Notes: generated from the sequence alone by a model not told the origin. DNA of 64,000 bases from CAWBOV01 sp963790525 (GCA_963790525.1 CAWBOV010000004.1:558001-622000), one strand, 5' to 3'. Positions 43,510 through 52,618 are shown, counted from the first letter of the stretch. Translations and numbers: made by a program.

Positions 43510-44577
43510 ATGGCGCAGGGGTACCGGCAGTGGCCCGGGCTCATCGAGGCCTACCGCGATCGGCTGCCGGTCGACGCCGACACCCCCGTCGTGACGCTGT
43601 TCGAGGGCGCCACCCCGCTCGTGCCCGCGCGGGAGCTCTCGCGCCGCACGGGGTGCGAGGTGTTCCTGAAGGTCGAGGGCGCCAACCCCACCGGCTCGTT
43701 CAAGGACCGCGGCATGACGATGGCGATCTCCCGCGCCGCGCAGGACGGCGCGCAGGCTGTCATCTGTGCCTCCACCGGCAACACCTCGGCCTCCGCCGCC
43801 GCCTACGCGGTGCGCGCCGGGATGACGTGTGCGGTGCTGGTGCCCCAGGGCAAGATCGCGCTCGGCAAGATGGCCCAGGCGCTGGTCCACGGTGCCCGGC
43901 TGCTGCAGGTCGACGGCAACTTCGACGACTGCCTCGAACTGGCCCAGAAGCTCGCGATCGACTACCCCGTGGCGCTGGTCAACTCGGTGAACCCGTACCG
44001 GATCGAGGGGCAGAAGACCGCCGCCTTCGAGATCTGCGACGCGCTGGGCGGCGCGCCGGACGTGCACTGCATCCCGGTCGGCAACGCGGGCAACATCACC
44101 GCGTACTGGAAGGGGTACCGCGAGTACGCCGCCGACGGGACCGTCCCCACGACCCCCCGCATGTTCGGCTTCCAGGCCTCCGGCGCGGCGCCCATCGTCC
44201 TCGGCGCCCCGGTGCTCAAACCGATGACGATCGCCACCGCCATCCGGATCGGCAACCCCGCGTCCTGGACCTCGGCCGAGGCCGCCCGCGACGAGTCCGG
44301 TGGCCTCATCGACGCCGTCACCGACCGGCAGATCCTCGAGGCGTACCGGCTGGTGGCGCGCTCGGAGGCGGTGTTCGTGGAGCCGGCGTCAGCCGCCAGC
44401 ATCGCCGGACTCCTCATGACCGCGGCCGACGGCAGGCTGCCCGCCGGGTCCACCGTCGTCTGCACGGTGACCGGGAACGGCCTCAAGGACCCCGAATGGG
44501 CGATCTCGGCCGCGCCGGCGCCCATCACCGTCCCGGTCGACGCGGGAGCGGCGGCGCACCACCTCGGTCTGGCCTGA
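43510..44577 (+). CDS. thrC: Threonine synthase
   Basis: A 355-residue PLP enzyme converting O-phosphohomoserine to threonine. Motifs: EGATPLVPA, NPTGSFKDRGMTMA (PLP Lys), CASTGNTSASAAAYA (phosphate-binding region), VNSVNPYRIEGQKTAAFEI, PVGNAGNITAYWKGY and VTGNGLKDP. This is the shorter actinobacterial/thermophile type. The ATG at 43510 follows GAGGAGAA; 35 bases separate it from hom. Its stop overlaps an ATG at 44577 that begins in the frame shifted relative to thrB. Confidence 0.95.
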   Translation: MAQGYRQWPGLIEAYRDRLPVDADTPVVTLFEGATPLVPARELSRRTGCEVFLKVEGANPTGSFKDRGMTMAISRAAQDGAQAVICASTGNTSASAAAYAVRAGMTCAVLVPQGKIALGKMAQALVHGARLLQVDGNFDDCLELAQKLAIDYPVALVNSVNPYRIEGQKTAAFEICDALGGAPDVHCIPVGNAGNITAYWKGYREYAADGTVPTTPRMFGFQASGAAPIVLGAPVLKPMTIATAIRIGNPASWTSAEAARDESGGLIDAVTDRQILEAYRLVARSEAVFVEPASAASIAGLLMTAADGRLPAGSTVVCTVTGNGLKDPEWAISAAPAPITVPVDAGAAAHHLGLA

Positions 44578-44629
44578 TGGCCCGGACCACCCCGGACCGG
44601 CGCCCGTCACCGCCTCCGGTTCGGCCACC

Positions 44630-45517
44630 GTGCGGGTGCCGGCCACCAGCGCGAACCTCGGTCCCGGCTACGACTGCCTCGGCCTGGCCCTGGCCCTCCA
44701 CGACGAGGTCACGGCCACCGTCGTCGACACCGGGCTGCTGATCGGCGCGTCAGGCGAGGGGGCCGACACCCTCCCGGCGGACGAGTCGCACCTGATCGTC
44801 CGGGCGATGCGCGCCACGTTCGACCTGCTCGGAGCGGACTGCCCCGGGCTCGAGCTGCACGGGCACAACTCGATCCCGCACGGTCGCGGGCTCGGTTCCT
44901 CGGCCGCGGCGATCTGTGCCGGGGTGCTCCTGGCCCGCGCGCTCGTGGCCGACGGCGCGGCGCTGCTCGACGATGCCGGCGTACTGGCGCTGGCCACCCT
45001 GCTGGAGGGCCACCCCGACAACGTCGCCGCCTGCCTTCTCGGTGCGCTGACGATCGCCTGGACCGATGCCGAGGGTGGACATGCGGTGCGGGTCGCCACC
45101 GCCGCGGGCCTCGAGCCGGTCGTGTTCATCCCGGCGACGGAATCCTCCACCGCACACACCCGGTCGCTCCTGCCGGCGCACGTGCCGCACGGGGACGCGG
45201 CCTTCAACGCGGCCCGGACGGCACTGCTCGTCGCCGCGATGACGGTGGCACCGGACCAGCTGCTGACAGCGACCGAGGACCGGTTGCACCAGCCGTACCG
45301 CGCAGCGGCAATGCCCGACACGGCCGCGTTGATGCAGCGGCTGCGTGCCGAGGGCATTCCCGCGGTCGTCTCGGGGGCCGGACCCACGGTGCTCGCGCTG
45401 GCCCGCAGCGCGGACGAGGCCCGGCGCGCGGCGGCGCATCGCCCTGACGGCTGGCGGTTGCTGGAACTCGGCGTCGAGGCCACCGGTGCCACCGTGCTGG
45501 CCCGGGTACGGGAATGA
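44630..45517 (+). CDS. thrB: Homoserine kinase
   Basis: A GHMP-family kinase of 295 residues that phosphorylates homoserine for ThrC. Motifs: VRVPATSANLGPGYDCLGLALAL (substrate region), PHGRGLGSSAAAICAGVLLA (ATP phosphate loop) and AVVSGAGPTVLALA (third GHMP motif). The reading frame has GTG as first usable start at 44630, directly at the conserved strand and with no ribosome site. A more natural start would be the ATG at 44577 overlapping the thrC stop; it is out of frame by one base, so a lost or extra base near the CACCCCGG at 44588-44595 would give a normal N-terminus. Last gene of the threonine cluster. Confidence 0.92.
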   Translation: MRVPATSANLGPGYDCLGLALALHDEVTATVVDTGLLIGASGEGADTLPADESHLIVRAMRATFDLLGADCPGLELHGHNSIPHGRGLGSSAAAICAGVLLARALVADGAALLDDAGVLALATLLEGHPDNVAACLLGALTIAWTDAEGGHAVRVATAAGLEPVVFIPATESSTAHTRSLLPAHVPHGDAAFNAARTALLVAAMTVAPDQLLTATEDRLHQPYRAAAMPDTAALMQRLRAEGIPAVVSGAGPTVLALARSADEARRAAAHRPDGWRLLELGVEATGATVLARVRE

Positions 45518-45829
45518 GGGGTGAGAGCTTCGTGTTGTGAAACACTGTCAGGGGCGTCTACTCTTGACCCTCAGTCAGGCAAATAGTCCCAGAACTTGCC
45601 CGGTCGTCACCGGGCTGCTCCGGGGAATCGGATCCGCTGCCGGCCCATCATGAGCCCCACAGCACGGATCCTGCGTGACTACCCGCGGTTCCCATCAGCT
45701 CGGTTGTCACCCAGCCGTGACCGGGAACCGCCATCCGGCCCTGATCCACTTCGTCACGGGCCGCTTTCTCCATCACGGCTGCCGGTGCTCGTGCGTACCG
45801 GGGCCACTTCGGAAGGATCCGACACCACA
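45518..45829 (+). promoter_or_regulatory. rho promoter and long 5' leader
   Basis: 312 bases between thrB and rho without a credible separate gene. A promoter-like pair TTGTGA (45535-45540) and TACTCT (45559-45564) with an 18-base spacer is visible, which would give a leader of about 255 bases before the rho start at 45830. The rho frame stays open back to 45596, but that stretch has no Rho similarity. Long leaders of rho can serve autoregulation by Rho itself; that is inference here. Confidence 0.45.
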
Positions 45830-47836
45830 GTGACAGACACCCAGGACCAGATCGACGTCCTGCCCGCCACCTCCGACACCGCGTCTGCGGGACGCAAGCG
45901 CACCGGTGGCCTCTCGGGGATGCTGCTCCCGGAACTGCAGTCCCTTGCCGGCTCGCTCGGCATCACCGCCACGAAGATGCGCAAGGCCGACCTGGTCAGC
46001 GCCATCGCGGCCGCCCAGTCCGGACGTTCCCAGACCGCCTCCGCCCCCGCCGCGACGGCCCCGGCGTCGAGCAGCTCGGTATCGAGTAGCTCCGCAGCAG
46101 CGGGCCAGTCCGTGCGGGAACCGCGCCGGGCGACGAGCGCGCGCCGCACGATCGCCACCGACGCCGCCGCGCAGCCGAGCCTCCTCGACGCCGCGCCCGC
46201 TGACACCACTGCCCCGAGCGCCGCAGCGCCGGACGGTGGCGACCAGCAGCAGACTCGCCGCCAGCGCACCGGTGGCCAGAACGGCGGCACCCAGCAGCGC
46301 ACCGCCGACGCCCGCGACAACCAGCGCACGCAGGGCGACCGCGGCCAGAACGACCGGCTGAACGGCGCCCCGCGCAACGAACCGCGCAACACCGAGTCGC
46401 GCAACGGCACCGAGCCACGCAACACCGAGTCGCGCAACAGCAACGACTCGCGCACCAGCAACGAGCCGCGGAACAACGAGTCGCGCAACAGCGAGCCGCG
46501 CAACAGCAACGACTCGCGCAGCAACAGCGGCGCTTACGAGCCCCGCAACAACAACCCCGACGACGAGGACGAGCGCGGCGGCCGGCGCGGACGCCGGTAC
46601 CGCGACCGGCGCGGGCGCAACCGCGGCCAGGGCAACGCGCCGGGTGCGGGTAGCTCCTCCGGCGCCGGCAACGACCTCGAGCCCACTGTCAGCGAGGACG
46701 ACATCCTGGTTCCCGTCGCCGGCATCCTGGACTCCGTCGAGGACAAGAACACCTGGTTCGTCCGCACCAACGGCTACTTCGCCAGCAGCGACGACATCTA
46801 CGTGGCGAACTCCTTCATCCGCCGCTACAACCTCCGCCGCGGTGACGCCGTGACCGGCACGATCCGCCAGGCGCCCGGCGGCGAGAAGCGCGAGAAGTTC
46901 AGCCCGCTCGTCCGCCTGGACACCGTCAACGGGCTCGACCCCGAGCAGGTCCGCAACCGGGTCGAGTTCACCAAGCTCACGCCCCTCTACCCGCAGGAGC
47001 GGCTCCGTCTGGAGACCGAGCCGCACATCCTCACGACCCGGGTCATCGACCTGGTGATGCCGATCGGCAAGGGGCAGCGGGCCCTCATCGTCTCGCCGCC
47101 GAAGGCCGGCAAGACGATGGTGCTGCAGGCGATCGCAAACGCCATCGCGACGAACAACCCCGAGGCACACCTGATGGTCGTGCTCGTCGACGAGCGCCCC
47201 GAAGAGGTCACCGACATGCAGCGCTCGGTGAAGGGCGAGGTCATCGCCTCCACCTTCGACCGGCGCCCGCAGGACCACATCACCGTCGCCGAGCTGTCGA
47301 TCGAGCGGGCCAAGCGCCTCGTCGAGATGGGGCACGACGTCGTCGTCCTGCTCGACTCGATCACGCGGCTGGGTCGCGCCTACAACCTGGGCGCCCCGGC
47401 GAGCGGCCGCATCCTGTCCGGTGGCGTGGACTCGACGGCGCTCTACCAGCCCAAGCGCTTCCTCGGCGCCGCTCGCAACATCGAGAACGGCGGGTCGCTG
47501 ACGATCATCGCCACGGCCCTGGTCGAGACCGGTTCGGCCGGTGACACCGTGTTCTTCGAGGAATACAAGGGCACCGGCAACGCCGAACTGCGGCTGGACC
47601 GCAAGATCGCCGACAAGCGCGTCTTCCCGGCCATCGACGTCGACCAGTCCTCCACCCGCAAGGAGGAGATCCTGCTGTCCCCGGACGAGTTGATGGTCAT
47701 CATCAAGCTGCGCCGGGTGCTGCACGCCCTCGATCCCCAGCAGGCCATCGACCTGCTGCTGGACCGGCTGAAGAAGTCGCGGACCAACATCGAGTTCCTG
47801 ATGCAGATCGCCAAGTCGACACCGGGTGCCGACTGA
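45830..47836 (+). CDS. rho: Transcription termination factor Rho with Arg/Asn-rich insertion
   Basis: A 668-residue RNA-dependent ATPase/helicase that ends transcription. GTG start at 45830 precedes VTDTQDQIDVLP; an Rho N-terminal SAP-like helix domain (SGMLLPELQSLAGSLGITATKMRKADLVSAIAA) follows. Residues about 80-290 are low-complexity: Ala/Ser/Pro-rich, then Arg/Asn/Ser/Glu repeats and GRRGRRYRDRRGRNRGQG. After that the cold-shock RNA-binding domain (VAGILDSVEDKNTWFVRTNGYF) and the ATPase core with SPPKAGKTMVLQ (Walker A), LVDERPEEVTDM, LLDSITRLGRAYN and GGSLTIIATALVETGSAGDTVFFEEYKGTGNAEL. Long basic insertions are known in actinobacterial Rho proteins. Confidence 0.95.
   Translation: MTDTQDQIDVLPATSDTASAGRKRTGGLSGMLLPELQSLAGSLGITATKMRKADLVSAIAAAQSGRSQTASAPAATAPASSSSVSSSSAAAGQSVREPRRATSARRTIATDAAAQPSLLDAAPADTTAPSAAAPDGGDQQQTRRQRTGGQNGGTQQRTADARDNQRTQGDRGQNDRLNGAPRNEPRNTESRNGTEPRNTESRNSNDSRTSNEPRNNESRNSEPRNSNDSRSNSGAYEPRNNNPDDEDERGGRRGRRYRDRRGRNRGQGNAPGAGSSSGAGNDLEPTVSEDDILVPVAGILDSVEDKNTWFVRTNGYFASSDDIYVANSFIRRYNLRRGDAVTGTIRQAPGGEKREKFSPLVRLDTVNGLDPEQVRNRVEFTKLTPLYPQERLRLETEPHILTTRVIDLVMPIGKGQRALIVSPPKAGKTMVLQAIANAIATNNPEAHLMVVLVDERPEEVTDMQRSVKGEVIASTFDRRPQDHITVAELSIERAKRLVEMGHDVVVLLDSITRLGRAYNLGAPASGRILSGGVDSTALYQPKRFLGAARNIENGGSLTIIATALVETGSAGDTVFFEEYKGTGNAELRLDRKIADKRVFPAIDVDQSSTRKEEILLSPDELMVIIKLRRVLHALDPQQAIDLLLDRLKKSRTNIEFLMQIAKSTPGAD
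46366..46551 (+). repeat. Imperfect short tandem repeats in rho encoding RN(S/T)-E/D-rich units
   Basis: Units such as CGCAACACCGAG, CGCAACAGCAAC and GACTCGCGCA recur about a dozen times, encoding alternating RNTES, EPRN, RNSND and SRNSE blocks (protein residues about 180-240). The repeats are in frame and contain no hydrophobic residue, so they extend the disordered insertion of Rho. Repeat number is likely to vary between strains. Confidence 0.75.
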
Positions 47837-47873
47837 CCAGAGCACGCCGGCGGACCACTACGCTCTCGTGACT

Positions 47874-49577
47874 ATGAGCGATGGCGGCCAGTGGTGGAAG
47901 TCGGCAGTGGTCTACCAGATCTACCCGCGCAGCTTCGCCGACTCCGACGGCGACGGGGTCGGTGACCTCGGCGGGATCCTGTCCAAGGTCGACTACCTCG
48001 CCGAACTCGGCGTCGACGTCGTCTGGCTGTCGCCGGTGTACCCGTCCCCGCAGGACGATGCCGGGTACGACATCAGCAACTACCAGGACATCGAGCCGCT
48101 GTTCGGCACGCTCGACGACTTCGACCGGCTGCTCGCCGCGCTGCACGAGCGCGGCATCAAGCTGGTCATGGACCTGGTCGTCAACCACACCTCCGACGAG
48201 CACCCCTGGTTCGTGGAGTCGCGGTCGGGCCCGGACAGTCCCAAGCGTGACTGGTACTGGTGGCGGCCTCCTCGCGCAGGTCTCGAGGGTGGTCAGCAGG
48301 GAGCCGAGCCGACGAACTGGGCGTCGTTCTTCTCCGGGCCTGCCTGGGAGTTCGATCCCGACTCCGGCGAGTACTACCTGCACCTGTTCTCCCGCAAACA
48401 ACCGGACCTGAACTGGGAGAACCCGGACGTCCGGGCGGCCGTCTACGAGATGATGCGGTGGTGGCTGGACCGCGGGGTCGACGGCTTCCGCATGGACGTG
48501 ATCAACATGATCTCGAAGGTGCTGCCGCTGCGTGACGGCGTCGGCATCCCTGGCTCCCTGCTCGGCGACGGCGGCCCGCTGACGCAGCAGGGGCCCCGCC
48601 TGCACGAGTTCCTGCAGGAGATGCACCGGGAGGTCTTCGCCGGCCGTGACGGGGATCTGCTGACCGTGGGGGAGACACCCGGTGCGACCGTCGCGGACGC
48701 GCTGCTGTTCACCGACCCCGCCCGCGCGGAGGTGGACATGGTCTTCCAGTTCGAGCACGTCTCCCTCGACCAGGGCCCCGGCGGGAAATGGGACATCCGC
48801 CCGCTGCGGCTGGTCGACCTCAAGCACTCGCTGGGGCGCTGGCAGACCGGGCTGGCCGACGTCGGCTGGAACAGCCTCTACTGGGACAACCACGACCAGC
48901 CCCGGGCGGTCTCGCGGTTCGGCGACGACGGCAGGTACCGCGTCGAGTCCGCCAAGCTGCTCGCCGCCGTGCTGCATCTGCACCGGGGCACGCCCTACGT
49001 CTACCAGGGCGAGGAACTGGGGATGAGGAACTTCCCGTTCCGCTCGATCGAGGAGTTCCGTGACATCGAATCGCTGAATCACTACGCCACGGCCACCGCC
49101 GCCGGGCAGGACGAGGCCGCGATCATGGACGCCCTGCGCTACATGGGGCGCGACAACGCGCGCACGCCGGTGCAGTGGGACGACTCGGAGCAGGCCGGCT
49201 TCACGACCGGTACGCCCTGGCTGGCCGTGAACCCCGATCACGGCACCGTCAACGCCGCCGCGCAGCTGCCGGACCAGGACTCGGTGTTCCACTTCTTCCG
49301 CCGCGTCATCGCGCTGCGCCACAGCGACCCGGTCGTGGCGCACGGTGACTTCGAGCTGCTGCTCCCCGACGACGAGCAGCTCTACGTCTTCACCCGCACG
49401 CTCGAGGGGGAGCAGCTGCTGGTGCTCGCCAACTTCTCCGGCGAACCGGGTGACCTCGCCGCGTTCGCCGGCGACCCGCGCCTGGAGAGCGCGCCCGTGC
49501 TGGCGAACTACCCCGATGTCGCCGCCACGCTGCGCCCCTGGGAGGTCCGGGTCCACCGGAGCACCGTCGATGGCTGA
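47874..49577 (+). CDS. Alpha-glucosidase (GH13, oligo-1,6-glucosidase type)
   Basis: 567 residues from the ATG at 47874 (MSDGGQWWKSAVVYQIYPRSF); GTGs at 47868 and 47826 are in-frame alternatives. A TIM-barrel GH13 enzyme: DLGGILSKVDYLAELGVDVVWLSPVYPSP, MDLVVNHTSDEHPWF, GFRMDVINMISK (catalytic nucleophile Asp), TVGETPG (acid/base Glu) and YWDNHDQPRAVSRFG (third Asp), with a C-terminal beta domain. The QPR after NHD and the ISK region match intracellular alpha-glucosidases that cleave terminal alpha-glucosyl bonds of maltose, isomaltose or trehalulose-like sugars. It heads a region with a sugar ABC importer 600 bases downstream, so it probably digests the imported alpha-glucoside. Confidence 0.92.
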   Translation: MSDGGQWWKSAVVYQIYPRSFADSDGDGVGDLGGILSKVDYLAELGVDVVWLSPVYPSPQDDAGYDISNYQDIEPLFGTLDDFDRLLAALHERGIKLVMDLVVNHTSDEHPWFVESRSGPDSPKRDWYWWRPPRAGLEGGQQGAEPTNWASFFSGPAWEFDPDSGEYYLHLFSRKQPDLNWENPDVRAAVYEMMRWWLDRGVDGFRMDVINMISKVLPLRDGVGIPGSLLGDGGPLTQQGPRLHEFLQEMHREVFAGRDGDLLTVGETPGATVADALLFTDPARAEVDMVFQFEHVSLDQGPGGKWDIRPLRLVDLKHSLGRWQTGLADVGWNSLYWDNHDQPRAVSRFGDDGRYRVESAKLLAAVLHLHRGTPYVYQGEELGMRNFPFRSIEEFRDIESLNHYATATAAGQDEAAIMDALRYMGRDNARTPVQWDDSEQAGFTTGTPWLAVNPDHGTVNAAAQLPDQDSVFHFFRRVIALRHSDPVVAHGDFELLLPDDEQLYVFTRTLEGEQLLVLANFSGEPGDLAAFAGDPRLESAPVLANYPDVAATLRPWEVRVHRSTVDG

Positions 49578-50025
49578 GCCGGCGGAGGAACGCGGGCCGC
49601 TCGTCTGGCGGCTGCCGCCGTACCAGCCCGCGCTGCTCATCCTCATCACCACCGCGATGGCCGCGTGGAACATCTACGGCCACCCGTCCTCGATCACGCG
49701 GCTGTTCACGATCGCGATCGGCGTCGTCGCCCTCGTCGTCGGCATCGCCGCGCTGCGGATGTTCCTCGTGGTCGACGACGACGGCATCGCGGTGCGCCGC
49801 ATCGTGCACCTGCAGTGGGTCGAGTGGCCCGACGTCGCCGAGATCGAGGTGGTGACCCACGCGACGGGCGGTCCCACCATCCGTGTCTCGCGCACGGACG
49901 GCACCTACGTGGAGGTCCCGCCCTCGCTGCTGCAGCCCGGCACGCCCACCAGCAAACCCCGCGCACTGGCCAAGTTGAAGGACGTCGCCCGGCAGGTCGA
50001 GCGCCGCCGACCGAACCGCCGCTAG
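49570..50025 (+). CDS. PH-domain-like small membrane protein
   Basis: 151 residues. Two transmembrane helices (about 19-36 and 44-66, LFTIAIGVVALVVGIAALRMFLVV) are followed by a bacterial PH-like domain: VDDDGIAVRRIVHLQWVEWPDVAEIEVVT, TIRVSRTDGTYVEVPPSLL, and a basic tail. This arrangement is common among uncharacterised actinobacterial proteins. Its ATG overlaps the alpha-glucosidase end by eight bases, so it is co-translated, but no functional link with sugar use is known. Confidence 0.75.
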   Translation: MAEPAEERGPLVWRLPPYQPALLILITTAMAAWNIYGHPSSITRLFTIAIGVVALVVGIAALRMFLVVDDDGIAVRRIVHLQWVEWPDVAEIEVVTHATGGPTIRVSRTDGTYVEVPPSLLQPGTPTSKPRALAKLKDVARQVERRRPNRR

Positions 50026-50180
50026 ATCCATTCAGACGTAGGTGAGCGTTAGCAATCAGTTGGGTAACGGTTGTGTATCTTTGGCTCCCATCTCTTCCCA
50101 GAAAGTGACCTGGGTGACAGTGTCGTTCCGATGTAAGCGGTATCAGCCCGTTTTTTTGATCCACGAAAGGACACAGATTG

Positions 50181-51485
50181 ATGCGCTCCAAGGTCACCGT
50201 CGCCGCGGTGTCGATGCTCGGCGTAGCTCTGCTCGTCACCGGCTGTAGCTCAGGCAGCAGCAAGAGTGGCAGCGGAGGAAATGGCAGTGGTGGATCCTCC
50301 TCGGGCGGCAAGCGCGGCCCGATCACGTTCGTCACGGGCAAGGACAACAGCAACCTCATGCCGCACCTCGCGGCAGCGTGGAACGCGACGCACCCGAACG
50401 AGAAGGTCACGATCAAGCAGCAGTCCGATCAGGCCGACCAGCAGCACGACGACCTGGCTCAGCACTTCCAGGCCAAGGACTCCGGCTACGACGTCGTCAC
50501 CGTCGACGTCGTCTGGACCGCCGAGTTCGCCGCCAAGGGCTGGCTCGTCCCGCTGACCGGCAACTACGCGCTGCCGACGACCGGCCTGCTGGCCGCTCCC
50601 GTCAAGGCCGCGACGTACGCCGGCACGCTGTACGCGGCTCCGTACGCCTCGGACGGTGGCCTGCTGTACTACCGCAAGGACCTCGTCTCCTCGGCGCCCA
50701 CCACGTGGGACACCATGATCGCCGACTGCAAGGGCAAGACGGTCAACTCGATCCAGTCCGCGACGCTGGCCAAGCCGGCCTGCTACGCGGGCCAGTTCGC
50801 CAAGTACGAGGGCCTCACCGTCAACGCGGCAGAGGCGATCAACTCGGCCGGTGGCGAGATCGTCAAGGACGACGGCAAGACGCCTGACGTCAACACGCCT
50901 GCCGCGCTCTCGGGCCTGAACTTCCTGGTCAACGGCTTCAAGCAGGGTTACATCCCCAAGGAGGCCCTCGGCTTCCAGGAGACCCAGAGCCTGAACGCCT
51001 TCGAGGCCGGCCAGCTGATGTTCATGCGCAACTGGCCCTACGCCGACGCCATCCTGGCCGGCAAGGGCTCGAAGGTCATCGGCAAGTTCGGTATCGCCCC
51101 GCTGCCCGGTCTGACCGGTCAGGGCGCATCGAGCCTCGGTGGTCACAGCGTCGCGATCAGCAAGTTCTCCAAGTACCCGGACACCGACTTCGACTTCCTC
51201 AAGTTCATCGAGTCGCCGGACGTGCAGAAGTACAACCTGGTGCAGGGCACGAACGCCCCGATCATCTCCTCGCTGTACACGGACCCGACGCTGGTCAAGC
51301 AGTTCCCGTACCTCCCGGTCCTGCTCAAGAGCATCCAGACCGCCGTCGCCCGTCCGGTCACGCCGTTCTACCCGGCCGTGACCGAGGCGATCGAGACGAA
51401 CGTCTACGCCGCTCTGCAGGGACAGAAGACAGCACAACAAGCACTGACAGATCTACAGGCAGCGATTACAGCAGCTACTGGCTGA
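50181..51485 (+). CDS. Sugar ABC transporter substrate-binding lipoprotein
   Basis: A 434-residue family-1 solute-binding lipoprotein. The signal peptide ends in the lipobox LVTGC (Cys about residue 23) followed by a Ser/Gly spacer. The mature part shows the classical pattern GPITFVTGKDNSNLMPHLAAAWNATHPNEKVTI, YDVVTVDVVWTAEFAAKGWLVPL, YAAPYASDGGLLYYRKDL and GHSVAISKFSKYPDTDFDFLKFI. It resembles trehalose/maltose-type binding proteins (LpqY/ThuE group). ATG at 50181 follows GAAAGGA. A 155-base region before it should hold the promoter. A strong hairpin follows before the permease genes. Confidence 0.9.
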   Translation: MRSKVTVAAVSMLGVALLVTGCSSGSSKSGSGGNGSGGSSSGGKRGPITFVTGKDNSNLMPHLAAAWNATHPNEKVTIKQQSDQADQQHDDLAQHFQAKDSGYDVVTVDVVWTAEFAAKGWLVPLTGNYALPTTGLLAAPVKAATYAGTLYAAPYASDGGLLYYRKDLVSSAPTTWDTMIADCKGKTVNSIQSATLAKPACYAGQFAKYEGLTVNAAEAINSAGGEIVKDDGKTPDVNTPAALSGLNFLVNGFKQGYIPKEALGFQETQSLNAFEAGQLMFMRNWPYADAILAGKGSKVIGKFGIAPLPGLTGQGASSLGGHSVAISKFSKYPDTDFDFLKFIESPDVQKYNLVQGTNAPIISSLYTDPTLVKQFPYLPVLLKSIQTAVARPVTPFYPAVTEAIETNVYAALQGQKTAQQALTDLQAAITAATG

Positions 51486-51496
51486 TCCAGTGACCT

Positions 51497-51534
51497 GGCG
51501 GGGCGTGCTCAGAGATCTCTTGAGCCGCCCCGCC
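51497..51534 (+). terminator. Intraoperonic hairpin between binding protein and permease genes
   Basis: GGCGGGGCG (51497-51505) pairs with CGCCCCGCC (51526-51534), and inside it GCTCA (51507-51511) with TGAGC (51521-51525), around AGAGATCTCT-type loop sequence. No T-run follows. In sugar importer operons such hairpins protect or partly terminate the message so that the binding protein is made in excess over the permeases. Confidence 0.6.
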
Positions 51535-51599
51535 GGTGTCTGTAACACTCACCACAGTCCACCCCCAGGGGACTACGTCTGGAGCTCGAGGGAGGCGCC

Positions 51600-52616
51600 A
51601 TGACACTAGCTGGACCGGCCGCTGAGAACGCTGAAGAGATCGCCCAAGGCGAACCGCCGGTAATCAAGCGCAACAAGATCATCAAGACCGGTGAGTCCCG
51701 TCTGGCGATCATTCTCATCGCTCCGACGCTCACCCTGCTCGCCCTCGTCGTCGGTTATCCGATCCTGACAGCCATCTATCACTCGTTCCTGAGCGACCGC
51801 GGCCTGGATTCCAACGGCTTCTTCAACAACGGCGGCAAGTGGGTCGGTATCGAGCACTACCGCACGTGGTTGCTGCAACAGTGCAAGGCTCCGAGCGGCA
51901 AGTGGAGCGCGTGCCCGCCCGGCAACATCGCCGCCACGTTCTGGGACTCGATCTACACGACCCTGCTGTTCACCGTCTGCACCGTGATCCTCGAGACCGT
52001 CATCGGAATGGGTTTCGCCCTGATGATGAACCGCGCATTCAAGGGCCGCGCCCTTGTCCGCGTGGCGATCCTGGTGCCGTGGGCCATCCCGACCGCCGTC
52101 ACCTCCAAGCTGTGGGGTGTCGTCTTCGACCCGCAGGGCATCCTGAACAAGGTCCTCGGCACGCACTACCTCTGGACCTCGCAGGTCGGCCCCGCCCGAG
52201 CCGCGATCATCATTGCCGACACCTGGAAGACGACGCCGTTCATCGCGTTGCTCATCCTGGCCGGTCTTCAGGGCATCAGCGACGACATCTACGAGTCCGC
52301 TCGGATGGACGGCGCCAACGCCTGGCAGCGCTTCACCAAGATCACGTTGCCGCTGGTCAAACCGGCGCTCGCCGTCGCGGTCATCTTCCGCACGCTCGAC
52401 GTCCTGCGGATGTTCGACCTGCCCTACATCCTCACCGGTGGCGCCAACGGCACGACGACGATCTCCATTCTCGTCGTCGACCAGCTCAAGAGCGGTCTCA
52501 ACTCGGCCGCCGCCCTGTCCACGATCACGTTCATCTTCATCTTTGCGATCGCGTTCCTGCTGGTCCGGCTGTTCAACGCGAACATCGTCGGCTCGCAGGC
52601 TAAGGGGGCCAAGTAG
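51600..52616 (+). CDS. Sugar ABC transporter permease (MalF type)
   Basis: A 338-residue inner-membrane permease with six main helices. It carries the EAA loop YESARMDGANAWQRFTKITLPLVKPALAVAVIFRTLD near residues 225-265 that docks on the ATPase, and TTLLFTVCTVILETVIGMGFALMMN and LVPWAIPTAVTSKLWGVVFDP earlier. The ATG at 51600 follows GGGAGG. Three bases separate its stop from the second permease. It and the next protein form the channel for the binding protein at 50181. Confidence 0.92.
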   Translation: MTLAGPAAENAEEIAQGEPPVIKRNKIIKTGESRLAIILIAPTLTLLALVVGYPILTAIYHSFLSDRGLDSNGFFNNGGKWVGIEHYRTWLLQQCKAPSGKWSACPPGNIAATFWDSIYTTLLFTVCTVILETVIGMGFALMMNRAFKGRALVRVAILVPWAIPTAVTSKLWGVVFDPQGILNKVLGTHYLWTSQVGPARAAIIIADTWKTTPFIALLILAGLQGISDDIYESARMDGANAWQRFTKITLPLVKPALAVAVIFRTLDVLRMFDLPYILTGGANGTTTISILVVDQLKSGLNSAAALSTITFIFIFAIAFLLVRLFNANIVGSQAKGAK

Positions 52617-52618
52617 AT

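Noticed and set aside
46366..46551. Short repeats in rho as a CRISPR-like array
   Set aside because: Units are 9-15 bases, imperfect, in frame and contiguous, with no spacers.
45773..47845. A 690-codon open frame antisense to rho
   Set aside because: Rho motifs are unmistakable on the plus strand; the antisense product is low-complexity Val/Gly/Arg-rich shadow.
47703..49673. A 656-codon open frame antisense to the alpha-glucosidase
   Set aside because: No recognisable domain; the GH13 catalytic residues are on the opposite strand.
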